Source: Syntrophaceae bacterium UBA2251
GTDB lineage: Bacteria > Desulfobacterota > Syntrophia > Syntrophales > UBA2251
NCBI GenBank assembly: GCA_002347815.1
Contig: DDXV01000039.1
Location: 1 to 51,921, forward strand
Direction of reading: 5' to 3'
Length of the DNA: 51,921 nt
Both the position numbers and the translations under genes were made by a program. The notes under the pieces were generated by a model that made no database searches, was not told the origin of the DNA, and saw only the letters and a list, made by a program, of their open reading frames with translations. The first letter of the stretch is position 1. The number at the start of each line of letters is the position of its first letter. This document shows positions 16,056-24,950 of this stretch, piece after piece.

Positions 16056-17632
16056 GGGGAGACCTCGTAGAGGATCAGGGCGCCGTGCTTCCTGGACGGC
16101 CATCGCTCAAGTTCGCGAAACGTGCAGGGGGCTGACGGACGCGCGAAATCGACGTTCGCCCCCCGCCATCCCTGCTCGTCCCGGACCAGATAATCGCAGG
16201 GCTTTCCGCAGATGTCATCGGCGGTCACGACATTCGCGTCATGGAACAGCGCCCCGTAATCGAAAAACGTCGCCGAAGGCGTGTTCAGGTTGGCGTAGAA
16301 CTGGATATCTATCACCCGTTTAAAGGCCCCGCAAACGGTGACCGGCCGGGCATTCGCCTCGCGTTTTGCGATGTAACGGCCGATTTCCCTGTAGACCAGC
16401 TTGTCTCGATCGAAGTTCGCCCGCAGGACCGGCGGCAGGAGGGTGAGGAGAACGAGCGCGCCGACCAGGGCATAGCCGGCGGCCGGACGATACCGGAAGC
16501 GCCTCGTCAGGAGCGCATGACCGGCCTCGATCCCCGCCCCGATGAAGACGAAGGACGGGAGGATGAAGACGGCGAGATGGCGCTCGGCGCCGTGCCAGAT
16601 ATAGAGCGTTTGGAAATAAAGCAGGATCAGCGCCAGAACCGACATCACCGCCAGGTAGCGGATCCGCCCGTCCGCCCATCGACGGCGAAGCGATGAAACC
16701 GTGCCCCCGATCAACACGACGAAGAAAACATAGACCAGGCATTCGACGATCAGGACGACCAGGGCCACCAGGGCGATGATCCACAAGAGGCTTCGGATCC
16801 GGTCGAAAAAATAACTGCTTGGCCCGATGATGTAAGACGGTCGGGCCAGGATTTTCAACTCGTCGCGGAGCGTGTCGTATTGGGCAATGAACTGCGCGGG
16901 GAGATCCAGGATTCTTTTCGGATTGAGGATCTCGATCACGCTGAGATCCAGATAGAAAGACAGGGCCAGGACGAGGGGCCCCAACAGGGCATAGGGAAGC
17001 AAGAAAACCAGCAGGTCCGTCCAGCGTCCTTGCCGGTTCAAAAAGAAAATCCAGCCGGCGGTCGCGACGATGTAGAGCCCCGCCTCGAAGCGCGCCCAGG
17101 CCGCGAAGGCCAGGCAAAGGCTGCAGCCCAGGAGCAGCAGGGGCCGCCGCTTCTCCAAGTGCAGGATGAAGAGGTACAGCCCCAGGACCGAAAAGAACCA
17201 GAACATCGGATCCCGCAGGGCGTCCCGCGACACCTCCGCGAACGTCGGCAGAAAGGCAAAGACCAGGGCGCCGAGAGCGGCGACGCCGTCCGCGAAAAAT
17301 CTGCGCAGAAGCCCGTAAAGGACGGCGATCGTCAGGGTTCCGAACAGGATGTTCACGCCCTGGGCGGCGACGATCCAGTCTCCGCAAACGGAATAGACCA
17401 GGGAGACCGCGATCGGGTAGGGAGACACGTAGATATAGTAAGCGAGCAGTTGATCGAAGAGGCCGAAGTGGAGCGCCTTGGCCTGCTGAAAATAGAGGTG
17501 GCTGTCGGGGCTCAAGGTGGGGAGCCGATACGCGAGGTAGATCCTGACGGCGAATCCGGCGAGCAGAACGCACCAGGCGGCCGGAGACAGTCTCCACGGG
17601 GAGGGCAAATCCGACGGAGGCACGGAGGGCAT
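16052..17632 (-). CDS. GT39-type membrane glycosyltransferase
   Basis: A 526-residue polytopic inner-membrane protein with about 11-13 hydrophobic segments. The early loop LPTLSPDSHLYFQQAKAL has the Asp expected for GT-C enzymes, and RDALRDPMFWFF matches the second loop of the PMT_2/ArnT family. These enzymes use polyprenyl-phosphate sugars and modify lipid A, glycans or proteins on the outer face of the membrane. The soluble C-terminal part begins near residue 430. The ATG at 17632 is chosen because AGAGGAA precedes it and it does not overlap the upstream gene, unlike an earlier in-frame ATG at 17668. Third gene of the minus-strand LPS operon. Confidence 0.8.
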   Translation of the reverse strand: MPSVPPSDLPSPWRLSPAAWCVLLAGFAVRIYLAYRLPTLSPDSHLYFQQAKALHFGLFDQLLAYYIYVSPYPIAVSLVYSVCGDWIVAAQGVNILFGTLTIAVLYGLLRRFFADGVAALGALVFAFLPTFAEVSRDALRDPMFWFFSVLGLYLFILHLEKRRPLLLLGCSLCLAFAAWARFEAGLYIVATAGWIFFLNRQGRWTDLLVFLLPYALLGPLVLALSFYLDLSVIEILNPKRILDLPAQFIAQYDTLRDELKILARPSYIIGPSSYFFDRIRSLLWIIALVALVVLIVECLVYVFFVVLIGGTVSSLRRRWADGRIRYLAVMSVLALILLYFQTLYIWHGAERHLAVFILPSFVFIGAGIEAGHALLTRRFRYRPAAGYALVGALVLLTLLPPVLRANFDRDKLVYREIGRYIAKREANARPVTVCGAFKRVIDIQFYANLNTPSATFFDYGALFHDANVVTADDICGKPCDYLVRDEQGWRGANVDFARPSAPCTFRELERWPSRKHGALILYEVSP

Positions 17633-17645
17633 GGAAGGGTTCCTC

Positions 17646-18380
17646 TCAGGATCTGATTTTATCGGCATGGATGAAGATCGCGTTTGCCCAGATCACCTGG
17701 CCGCCGGTCCGGTTGTAGCGGGGCTTGTAGATGTCGTAGACCGAAAACCCCTGTTCGCGCAGGAAAAGATCCAGTTCACTGAACAGGACGCCCTTTTCGT
17801 ACGCCCCGTTGAACCAGATCTCGCTGTAGACGATCAGCGTCGATTTTTTCAGGGTTTGGGTCGCACCCCGCAGGGCGGTCAGTTCATACCCCTGAATGTC
17901 GAATTTCATGAATTCGATCGGCACATCGCCGTTTCGCTCCACCCAGCCGTCGATCGTCACCAGCGGCACCTGAACGACCTCCCGGATCCCGGCGCCGTCC
18001 GGGTCGATGTCCCGAAGCCTGTCGGACGGGTTCAGAAGGGACGTATTGCCCGCCGAGGCCGTGATGTTGAGTTCAGCCGTCCCCTCGCGGTCCGAAAGCG
18101 CCGAGAACTGGGGATGGAACCGGGGATCCCGCCGGGCGTATTCGATCAGGCCCTCCCGGTACATCGGATTCGGCTCGAAGGCATAGGCGTGGGCCGAGGG
18201 GAAGTTCTTGAGGATCCGTTTCGAGGCATGTCCATTGCTCGCGCCCGCGTCGAGAATCCCTCGAACGGCGTGGCCCCGCAAAAGCGCCTTGACGACCTCG
18301 TAGGGGTCGTCGAGCGAAACGAGGTTCTGGTCCTTTTTGAGGACTTTCTTTTTCAGATACGCGCTGAACCTGTTGGGCAT
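17646..18380 (-). CDS. FkbM-family methyltransferase
   Basis: A 244-residue SAM-dependent methyltransferase. ILDAGASNGHAS is the SAM-binding loop, AFEPNPMY the second motif, and IEFMKFDIQGYELTALRGA is diagnostic of the FkbM family (the D-x-E-G-x-E-like segment appears here as DIQGYE). FkbM enzymes often O-methylate sugars of surface polysaccharides. The ATG at 18380 is used since GGGAGAG lies eight bases before it; extending upstream only adds basic low-complexity sequence. Thirteen bases separate it from the GT39 gene, so they are cotranscribed. Confidence 0.88.
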   Translation of the reverse strand: MPNRFSAYLKKKVLKKDQNLVSLDDPYEVVKALLRGHAVRGILDAGASNGHASKRILKNFPSAHAYAFEPNPMYREGLIEYARRDPRFHPQFSALSDREGTAELNITASAGNTSLLNPSDRLRDIDPDGAGIREVVQVPLVTIDGWVERNGDVPIEFMKFDIQGYELTALRGATQTLKKSTLIVYSEIWFNGAYEKGVLFSELDLFLREQGFSVYDIYKPRYNRTGGQVIWANAIFIHADKIRS

Positions 18381-18567
18381 CCGACGGTCTCTCCCTTCGA
18401 AGCGGCATCCGAACGACCCCGCGCGATCCGGCCTGCCGCCCTTTTCCCGCGTTCGGCGTCCCCGTTTCTTTTCTCCGTCCCGCCGCTCAAACCCGACCCT
18501 TTCCAACCGGCCTTCCTAGCCGCATCGAGACGCGGCCCGGCTGCAGGGACCGACGCCGGACGCGCGT

Positions 18568-19722
18568 CTACCGGCAGCGGAGGCGGGCGTCGAACACCGG
18601 CCGGATGGTCTGTTCGCCCAGGGAGTTCAGCTCGTTGGCACAGAAGGCGAGGGGATTGGCCTTGCGGAACTCCTTGACGGGGGGACTGGACAGGATTCTC
18701 TCGATGTCGAGCAGCAAGGCCTCTTTCCGGTCACTCAAACGCTTTTTGTGCAGGTAGCGCTTCTTCAGGCAGTACTTCAGGAACCGCTCCGCCTTGTCGG
18801 AAAGATACCGGCGGTCCTTTAGCGCGGGGTCGAAATCGGGCAGGGCTCGGTCTCGGGCCAGACGGTTCATCTCCGTGAGGATCCCTTCCAGATTCTGCAG
18901 GAAAAGCTCTTTCCGGAAGAGGACCGTCCGGGCGGCATCCCGCTTCATCTCCGCCAGGCGCTTCAGGTAGTAGGCCGCCACCTGGCTGAAGGTGATCGTA
19001 TGGAGCCCCTGCAGAATCTCGTAGAGCGTCCGGTTGAATTCCTCCTTGGGCTTGCGGAAGAAGACCGGCGGGCCGACGCGGATGAACACGTCCTTCGCCC
19101 CTTGCACGAGTCGGTCCACCTTGACGTTGATGGGCAGGATGTACACCTTCCGGCCGGTCTCCTGAAAGGTGTTTTCGAGAATCTGGTACACGGAGCTGCG
19201 GATCTTCTTCAGTCCGCCGAAACCCCACGTGGTTCCCTCGGGAAAAACCAGGGTCGAAACCCCCTGAGCGCTGCCTTCCCTGAACCGGTTCAGCTGATCG
19301 GAGATTTCCTGCTTCAATTCTTCCTTCTTCTTGCTCAAGGCCTCGACAAAGGGCCGGTCGATGGCCGCCAGCTTCAGTTTGCGGAAAATGGCCATGGGCA
19401 GGCCCGACTTGTCGATCATCAGCAGGATGCTTCGCAGCAGCCGGCTCCTTTTCCCGTAGTTTGTCGAGAGGTAGCGGCCGCTCAGGAAATCGTTCTTGGC
19501 CATGACCATGAAATCCGGCCGGGGTTTCAGGGCATAGTAGACCCGGGAGAGCGACGGAACCTCGAAATAGCTGTCGTGGGTCACCGCGAACATGATCGGG
19601 GTCGGGATGCACGAGAGGTTCTCCCGCCCCAGCAGATGCGCCTTGTGGCGCATGAGCTTCGAGGCCAGGTAAAACCCGAACAGAATGAATTCATAAAAGA
19701 CGCCGCGGCGCCCGGACTTCAT
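18568..19722 (-). CDS. Glycerolipid acyltransferase (PlsC/PlsB superfamily)
   Basis: A 384-residue acyltransferase-domain protein. THDSYFEVP supplies the catalytic His of the HX4(D/E) motif and LVFPEGTTWGFGG the acceptor-binding FPEGT block; between them are block II-like residues FMVMAKNDFLSG. The C-terminal 170 residues are charged and helical, making it longer than typical PlsC proteins. It has the AAGGAGG ribosome binding site. It may acylate lipid A precursors or phospholipids at the inner membrane. It lies 187 bases upstream of the FkbM gene and may be in the same transcript. Confidence 0.8.
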   Translation of the reverse strand: MKSGRRGVFYEFILFGFYLASKLMRHKAHLLGRENLSCIPTPIMFAVTHDSYFEVPSLSRVYYALKPRPDFMVMAKNDFLSGRYLSTNYGKRSRLLRSILLMIDKSGLPMAIFRKLKLAAIDRPFVEALSKKKEELKQEISDQLNRFREGSAQGVSTLVFPEGTTWGFGGLKKIRSSVYQILENTFQETGRKVYILPINVKVDRLVQGAKDVFIRVGPPVFFRKPKEEFNRTLYEILQGLHTITFSQVAAYYLKRLAEMKRDAARTVLFRKELFLQNLEGILTEMNRLARDRALPDFDPALKDRRYLSDKAERFLKYCLKKRYLHKKRLSDRKEALLLDIERILSSPPVKEFRKANPLAFCANELNSLGEQTIRPVFDARLRCR

Positions 19723-19857
19723 CCCTGACGCACCCCCCTCCTTTTCAAAACCGGATGGAAGCTATATCGCAGTCCCCTCACTTTTTTTCAAGATCTTTTT
19801 CCTCGAAGCGCCGGCCCCGGGACGGGGCATTCCGGGGTACCGGCGCGAAAATACCAT

Positions 19858-19886
19858 TTGCTATTTTACCCCGCGCCGCATATATT
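19858..19886 (+). promoter_or_regulatory. Putative promoter for the TPM-LemA operon
   Basis: TTGCTA at 19858-19863, a 17-base spacer and TATATT at 19881-19886, upstream of the TPM-domain gene that starts at 19974. Confidence 0.45.
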
Positions 19887-19973
19887 ACGCGCGCTTCCGG
19901 AATCCGGGTTCCAGCGGGCGCAGAGGCTTCGCCCCGCCGCTGACCGGAGGGTTCCGGAAAGCCCGTCGGATGA

Positions 19974-20762
19974 ATGAAGATGGCCCCTGTATTCCGCTCG
20001 CGAATCGCCCGCCTCCCGATCCTCCTCCTGCTGGGACTGCTGTTCCTGATCCCGGCGGCGCCGGCCCGGGGCGAGTTTCCCAAGCCCGTCGGGGCCGTCA
20101 ACGATTTCGCCCAGGTCATCGGTCCGGAGGAGGCGCGGCAGATCGACGCCCTGTCCCGTGAGGTTCTGGAGAAGACGGGCGCCTCCGTGGTCGTGGCCAC
20201 CGTCGCCACCCTCGGGGAGGCGGAGATCAACGACACGGTGAACAACCTCTACCAGGCCTGGGGCATCGGCAAGCAGGGCGAGGACCGGGGCGTGCTGATC
20301 TTTCTCGCCCTCAAGGAGCGGAAAGTCCGGATCGAGACCGGGTACGGCGTGGAGGGCATCCTGCCGGACGGCCGGGTCGGCGAGATCCTGGACCGCCACG
20401 TCGTCCCCCTCCTCCGCACCGGGGATTACGGAAAGGGGCTCCTGAACGCGGCGCTCGCCGTCTCGGAGGTGATCGCCAAGGATGCCGGCGTGACCCTGAC
20501 GGGCAGCCCGGCCCCCGCGCCGCCGCCCGGCGTGCGGCACCGGAAAGGCATCGACGCCCTGACCCTGCTCGTTCTTTTTCTGATCATGATCCCCCTGCTG
20601 GGAACGCGTCAGGGGCGCGCCATGCTGCCCTGGATCCTGCTGCTTTTGATGAGCGGGAGCGGCGGCCGCGGAGGGGGCGGCTTCGGGGGCTTCGGCGGGG
20701 GTGGATACGGGGGCTTCGGCGGCGGCGGCAGCGGCGGCGGCGGGGCCGGACGGAGTTTTTAG
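19974..20762 (+). CDS. TPM-domain (YgcG-like) exported protein
   Basis: A 262-residue protein with an N-terminal signal sequence (about 1-32), a TPM domain (about 33-165) and one hydrophobic segment near 185-200 and another near 206-218, ending in a Gly-rich tail. Domain marks are VNDFAQVIGPEE, VATVATLGEAEIND, WGIGKQGEDRGVLIFLAL and the end ETGYGVEGILPDG. TPM proteins are found next to LemA in many bacteria and are proposed to act in membrane repair or signalling; a catalytic role is not established. The Gly-rich C-terminus is common in this family. It starts an operon with a nucleotidyltransferase-like gene and lemA. Confidence 0.88.
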   Translation: MKMAPVFRSRIARLPILLLLGLLFLIPAAPARGEFPKPVGAVNDFAQVIGPEEARQIDALSREVLEKTGASVVVATVATLGEAEINDTVNNLYQAWGIGKQGEDRGVLIFLALKERKVRIETGYGVEGILPDGRVGEILDRHVVPLLRTGDYGKGLLNAALAVSEVIAKDAGVTLTGSPAPAPPPGVRHRKGIDALTLLVLFLIMIPLLGTRQGRAMLPWILLLLMSGSGGRGGGGFGGFGGGGYGGFGGGGSGGGGAGRSF

Positions 20763-20776
20763 GAAAGGAGCATCGG

Positions 20777-21508
20777 ATGGCCAGACGACCGAAACACCCG
20801 CGGGAGATCTTCGCCGAGATCACGGCGGACTATCGCCGCGTCTTCGGCGGCGGACTGGTTTCCCTGATTCTCTACGGCAGCGCCGCCGGCCCGGATTACG
20901 TTCCGGGCCGCTCGGACCTGAACTTTCTGGTCGTCCTCGACGGGGCGGCCATGGACGGCCTGGAGCATGCCTTCGACCTCGTCGGGCGGTGGAAGAAGCG
21001 CGGGGTGGCGACCCCGCTGTTCATGACGAAGACCGACATCGCCTCTTCCCTCGACGTCTATCCCATTGAATTCCTCACCATGAGGGAACACCATGTCCTG
21101 GTCGACGGCGAGGACGTTCTGGGGGGACTCACGTTCGACCGGGAACATCTGCGCCTGCAACTGGAGCGTGAACTCAAGGGGAAGATCCTGCTCCTGCGGG
21201 AGCATTACCTGGGAACCGAAGGCCGGGCGAAGGCCGTCCGGGAGCTGATCCGGGTTTCCGTAACGGCGATGATCTCTCTGTTTCACGGCCTTCTGTTTCT
21301 GAAGGCGCTCCCGATTCCGGCCGGCCGAAGGGAGATCGTCCGCGACGCGGCGGAACACTTTGCGTTCCCGGCCGACGTTTTCCTGACGGCGCTCGACATC
21401 CACGCGGGAACGGACCGCCTGTCCGACCGGGACGTGCAGGCCCTTTTCCGGGACTATCTCGGCGCGATCCAGGCATTGTGCACGCAGATCGATCAGTGGC
21501 GGACCTGA
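20777..21508 (+). CDS. Nucleotidyltransferase-fold protein with altered catalytic site
   Basis: A 243-residue protein. The segment LILYGSAAGPDYVPGRSDLNF (Gly34, Ser35, Asp47, Asn49) is the GS...DxD signature of the polymerase-beta-like nucleotidyltransferase fold, but the second Asp is Asn, so two-metal catalysis may be impaired or changed. The later part is helical (DREHLRLQLERELKGKIL) and looks like the accompanying substrate-binding domain. The ribosome binding site AAAGGAG precedes it by six bases. It sits between a TPM-domain gene and lemA, a place where such a gene is not usual. Function unknown. Confidence 0.75.
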   Translation: MARRPKHPREIFAEITADYRRVFGGGLVSLILYGSAAGPDYVPGRSDLNFLVVLDGAAMDGLEHAFDLVGRWKKRGVATPLFMTKTDIASSLDVYPIEFLTMREHHVLVDGEDVLGGLTFDREHLRLQLERELKGKILLLREHYLGTEGRAKAVRELIRVSVTAMISLFHGLLFLKALPIPAGRREIVRDAAEHFAFPADVFLTALDIHAGTDRLSDRDVQALFRDYLGAIQALCTQIDQWRT

Positions 21509-21589
21509 CGGATGACCCCGCGACGGCCCTGAACGCCGTCCCGTCGCCGCCCTGGACCCAAACCGCTATCAACACCAAGGAGGAACCCT

Positions 21590-22165
21590 ATGTCCACAGG
21601 AAAAAAAGCACTCATCGTCGTCCTGGTCGTCCTTCTCGTCCTCGGGATCTCGCTGTATTCCTTCTTCAAGGGGAACTACAACACCTTCGTCCGCCTGGAC
21701 GAGTCGGTGAAGAGCTCCTGGGCCCAGGTGGAGAACCAGTTGCAGCGCCGCTACGACCTGATCCCGAACCTGGTGGAGACGGTCAAGGGGTATGCCAAGC
21801 AGGAGAAGGACGTGCTCGTGGAGGTCACCAACGCCCGGGCGCGGGTAGGCGGCGCGGCCACCGTTCCGGACAAGATCGACGCCAACAACGCCCTGTCGGG
21901 GGCCTTGAGCCGCCTGCTCGTCGTCGTGGAGCGGTATCCGGACCTCAAGTCCAACCAGAATTTCCTGCACCTCCAGGATGAGCTGGCGGGCACGGAAAAC
22001 CGGATCGCCGTGGAGCGGAAGCGTTACAACGACGCCGTCCGGACTTACAACGTCGCCATCCGGACCTTCCCGGCCAACCTGCTGGCCGGCCTGTTCGGCT
22101 TCACGAAGGCGGCTTTCTTCGATGCCCCGGCGGCGGCCCAGGCGGCGCCGCAGGTCAAGTTTTAG
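21590..22165 (+). CDS. lemA: LemA family protein
   Basis: A 191-residue membrane-anchored protein. A single hydrophobic segment (7-27) is followed by the LemA helical domain: VRLDESVKSSWAQVENQLQ, RRYDLIPNLVETVKGYA, and the later NRIAVERKRYNDAV and YNVAIRTFPANLLAGLFGF. LemA proteins are of uncertain function and are often next to TPM-domain genes, as here. AAGGAGG lies just before the ATG. The 3' end overlaps the convergent DUF2889 gene by 11 bases. Confidence 0.95.
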   Translation: MSTGKKALIVVLVVLLVLGISLYSFFKGNYNTFVRLDESVKSSWAQVENQLQRRYDLIPNLVETVKGYAKQEKDVLVEVTNARARVGGAATVPDKIDANNALSGALSRLLVVVERYPDLKSNQNFLHLQDELAGTENRIAVERKRYNDAVRTYNVAIRTFPANLLAGLFGFTKAAFFDAPAAAQAAPQVKF

Positions 22166-22772
22166 GCGGGTTGGATGGGTCGGCGGATCGGGCGGAAGCC
22201 CGGTCCACCGGCGGCCCGTCGACGAGTTCCCGAAGCAGATCCTGGGCCATGGGCCCTTCCCGGCGCCAGACCCAGCACGAATCGATCAGGTACTGCTCCA
22301 TCAGGCGGGAGGACGTGTCGTTTGCCATGGGCTGGGCGGCGTGATGGACCCAGAAACCCTGCACGGCCGCGGGCGCCATCGCCGCGAGCAGGGCGAGCAG
22401 GTGGGCGCATCCCCGCCGTCCCCCAACGGCATCCCGGGCCTTCAGCGTAAAACCGGCGGCGATGTTCATCCCGACGAGGCGGTTAAGGCACCGCGCCGTT
22501 TCCAGACAGGCGTCGCGCGGCACGCCCGGCATCTCGACCTCGATCTGCGTGATGGCGAAGGTCAATCCTTCGATCAGCATCCGGATGATCATGTGATGCA
22601 CCGTGTGGGGCGACCGGATCTCGCCGGAAACGCCGTAATCGTAATAGGGTCGCAGCCGTTTCTCGACGAGCTCCCCCGTCACGAGGATGCCCCGGTCCCC
22701 CGCCGGATAGGTCAGGATTTCCAGGGTCCGGCTGTGAACCTTCTCCCCCGTCCGTTGCTCCAGAAGCCCCAT
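22155..22772 (-). CDS. DUF2889 family protein
   Basis: A 205-residue cytoplasmic protein matching the uncharacterised DUF2889 family: KVHSRTLEILTYP near the start, then HHMIIRMLIEGLTFAITQIEV, PGVPRDACLETARCLNRLVG and GRRGCAHLLALLAAMA. The Cys-His pair in the last block is typical of the family. Role unknown. The gene converges on lemA with an 11-base overlap of coding ends. Confidence 0.75.
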   Translation of the reverse strand: MGLLEQRTGEKVHSRTLEILTYPAGDRGILVTGELVEKRLRPYYDYGVSGEIRSPHTVHHMIIRMLIEGLTFAITQIEVEMPGVPRDACLETARCLNRLVGMNIAAGFTLKARDAVGGRRGCAHLLALLAAMAPAAVQGFWVHHAAQPMANDTSSRLMEQYLIDSCWVWRREGPMAQDLLRELVDGPPVDRASARSADPSNPPKT

Positions 22773-22791
22773 CGCCCCCCCTTCCCGCGGA

Positions 22792-22891
22792 TGATGAATG
22801 ATCCCTTGAAAATCCGGCCATGGTCAGCGACCCCGCAAATCCGGCGCTTCGCTTTTTCAGGCGCGGTTGATGAACGATCCCTGGAAAATCC
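22792..22891. repeat. Pair of 24-bp near-identical direct repeats
   Basis: Copies at 22792-22815 and 22868-22891 match at 22 of 24 positions (differences C/T and G/T), 76 bases apart start to start. They fill much of the space between the DUF2889 and Nudix genes. No function is visible. Confidence 0.55.
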
Positions 22892-22923
22892 TGCCCCGAG
22901 GCTCCGAGGCTGTCCGCGCCGGC

Positions 22924-23811
22924 TCAGGCCGTCGCCGTCGTCCAGATCCCCTTGCAGGTGACGATCCGGCAGGTCTCGCCGGGGCGGGGCGGAAGCTTGA
23001 AGGCGTCGATGGTATACTCCGGGTCGAAGGGCAGCTTGACCCCGAACTCGCCCCCCGGTGTGAACGGCTGCGGCAGGATGGGCGGGATCGCGCGCCCGGA
23101 GACGGCCTTGAAGATCGCCTCCGTGGTCCGGTGCGCCGCCAGCTCTTCGACCGTTTTCAGGGTCGGGGGCATCAGCACGATCCGGCCGGCTTGATGCTCG
23201 GCCAGCGCCTGGGACGGGGTCATCCAGACGGAGGCCGTCAGTTCGGCCTCGTCGTGGACGGGCCTTTGCCCCGCCGGCAGCCGCGCGAGAAAAAAGCGGG
23301 TGTCGAACCGCTTCGACTCGATCTCCGGCGTCATCCAGTGGGCGTAAGGCAAGAGCAGATCCAGGGCGAAACGGAGCCCCTCCCGGGCGGCCAGATCCTT
23401 GAGGGTCATCTCCCCCCGGTGCAGCACCTCCCGGTAGGCGGCGAAGCGCCGCGCCGTCTCCGGCGCATGGAAATCGACCGCCGCCCCTGAGGCGTCCACG
23501 GCGAGCAGGACGCCGGCCTCCTCGAACATCTCCCGGATGGCCGTCAGGTGAAGTCCCAGGGCCGTCTCCGGCGGCAGGGCCGGCTCCTGGAGCCGTTCCG
23601 GCAGCGCCTCCGGCCCGAGGCCATGGAGGTGCGCAAGGAGATCGGGATGGCTGTCCCCCTCGTCGAGACGCCCCCCCGGGAAGACATAGGCGCCGCCCAT
23701 GAAGGCCTGATTGCGGTGACGGCGCATGAGAAAGATCTCGTACGGACCGCCCTGCCGATCCCGGACCAGGATGACGGTGGCGGCAGGCCGGAGTTCAGGA
23801 ATTGCACCCAT
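22924..23811 (-). CDS. NUDT19-like Nudix hydrolase
   Basis: A 295-residue hydrolase of nucleoside diphosphate-linked compounds. The Nudix box is split: GGRLDEGD (46-53) is separated from REMFEEAG (93-100) by about 40 inserted residues, as in the NUDT19/RP2p coenzyme A diphosphatase branch. Metal-binding Glu residues E97 and E98 are present. Other family marks are MRRHRNQAFMGGAYVFPGG at the start and WMTPEIESKRFDTRFFLA later, also typical of NUDT19-like proteins. The start has GAGGAG nine to ten bases upstream. CoA or acyl-CoA is the likely substrate by family, not shown here. Confidence 0.8.
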   Translation of the reverse strand: MGAIPELRPAATVILVRDRQGGPYEIFLMRRHRNQAFMGGAYVFPGGRLDEGDSHPDLLAHLHGLGPEALPERLQEPALPPETALGLHLTAIREMFEEAGVLLAVDASGAAVDFHAPETARRFAAYREVLHRGEMTLKDLAAREGLRFALDLLLPYAHWMTPEIESKRFDTRFFLARLPAGQRPVHDEAELTASVWMTPSQALAEHQAGRIVLMPPTLKTVEELAAHRTTEAIFKAVSGRAIPPILPQPFTPGGEFGVKLPFDPEYTIDAFKLPPRPGETCRIVTCKGIWTTATA

Positions 23812-23903
23812 TTGCTTTCGCTCCTCGTTCTCTCGGGGGGGCGCGCGTGAAACTCCCCCCGGCAGGATCCCTCGACGGGACAGGCGCCCCGGACGTCCCG
23901 GCC

Positions 23904-24692
23904 CTACTTGGCCGTCATGCCGCCGTCCGCATGGAGGATCTGGCCCGTCATGTAGGCCGAGGCGTCCGATGCGAGAAAGACGGCGAGCCCCTTCATGTCA
24001 TCCATGTCGCCGATCCGATGCAGCGGGATGCCGCTCAGGACCATCTCGTAGGCGGCGGAAAACTCCGGCTTCTCGATGTAGGCCATCATGTCCGTCCGGA
24101 AAAACCCCGGGGCGATCGCGTTGACCCGGATCTTGTAGGGGGCGAGTTTCACGGCCAGGTTCATCGTGAGCAGGTCGATGGCCGCCTTGCTCGAATTGTA
24201 CGCCACCGCGGGATGGGCCATCTCCTCCGATCCGCGGGACCCCATGATCGACGAGACATTGATGATCGTCCCCCCGCCCTGCTCCTTCATCAGACGGGCG
24301 ATCTGCTGCGTGATGATCCAGACGGCCCGCACGTTGACCTTGAAGATCTGATCCCACCGCTCCAGCGGATAATCGAGGGTGGGCGCGCCCCAGGTAACCC
24401 CGGCGTTGTTCGCGAGGATGTCGATGCGCGGGAATTTTTCGCGAACCGCCTGCAGCATGTGCTGAATCTCCTCGTCCTTGGCCAGATCGCAGGCGACGGG
24501 CACCACCTGCACGCCGTACGCCTGGGCGAGTTCCTGGGCCGTCGCTTCGAGATTCTTCATCTTGCGGGACGTGATGACGACATCGGCGCCGGCCTCGGCG
24601 AACCCCGCGGCGATGAACTTGCCGATCCCCCGACCGCCCCCGGTGACGAGCGCGGTTTTGCCTTTCAAACTGTACATTTCAGAAAGCTTCAT
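23904..24692 (-). CDS. SDR-family oxidoreductase
   Basis: A 262-residue classical short-chain dehydrogenase/reductase using NAD(P)H. TGGGRGIG at 17-24 binds the cofactor, NNAG follows, and the active site includes Ser in NVSS and YNSSK (Tyr165, Lys169). The end DGGMTAK fits the family. The residue after the second strand (SRK rather than an acidic D) suggests NADPH preference. The start is set by GGGAGGT. Substrate not identifiable; resembles gluconate 5-dehydrogenase-like SDRs. Confidence 0.9.
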   Translation of the reverse strand: MKLSEMYSLKGKTALVTGGGRGIGKFIAAGFAEAGADVVITSRKMKNLEATAQELAQAYGVQVVPVACDLAKDEEIQHMLQAVREKFPRIDILANNAGVTWGAPTLDYPLERWDQIFKVNVRAVWIITQQIARLMKEQGGGTIINVSSIMGSRGSEEMAHPAVAYNSSKAAIDLLTMNLAVKLAPYKIRVNAIAPGFFRTDMMAYIEKPEFSAAYEMVLSGIPLHRIGDMDDMKGLAVFLASDASAYMTGQILHADGGMTAK

Positions 24693-24815
24693 GAAGACCT
24701 CCCTGCCTGAATGAATGTTTCGCCATGGATGGACCCGATCTTCCGGCGACGGGCGATGGCTCCCGGCTTCGACCGCCTTCCGGAGCGGTCGTCGAACGGT
24801 CGCCGCCGCCTGAAG

Positions 24816-24845
24816 CATATAGTAGCGATGCTCCGCTCCTGTCAA
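24816..24845 (-). promoter_or_regulatory. Putative promoter for the SDR gene
   Basis: On the minus strand TTGACA at 24845-24840, 18 bases, then TATATG at 24821-24816. A leader of about 115 nt would follow. Faces away from the promoter at 24891-24919. Confidence 0.5.
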
Positions 24846-24890
24846 GCCCATAATGCCCCGGACCCGTTTCGCGTCAACGGCGATCCCGCC

Positions 24891-24919
24891 TTGACACGGT
24901 CCGGCCTTTTCATTATACG
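24891..24919 (+). promoter_or_regulatory. Sigma-70 promoter for the CrtC/AttH-like to pyk operon
   Basis: TTGACA at 24891-24896, 17 bases, TATACG at 24914-24919. The first start codon, at 24951, follows with GGAGG at 24936-24940. Confidence 0.65.
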
Positions 24920-24950
24920 TTTGTCCGGACATGATGGAGGAACGGACGAG

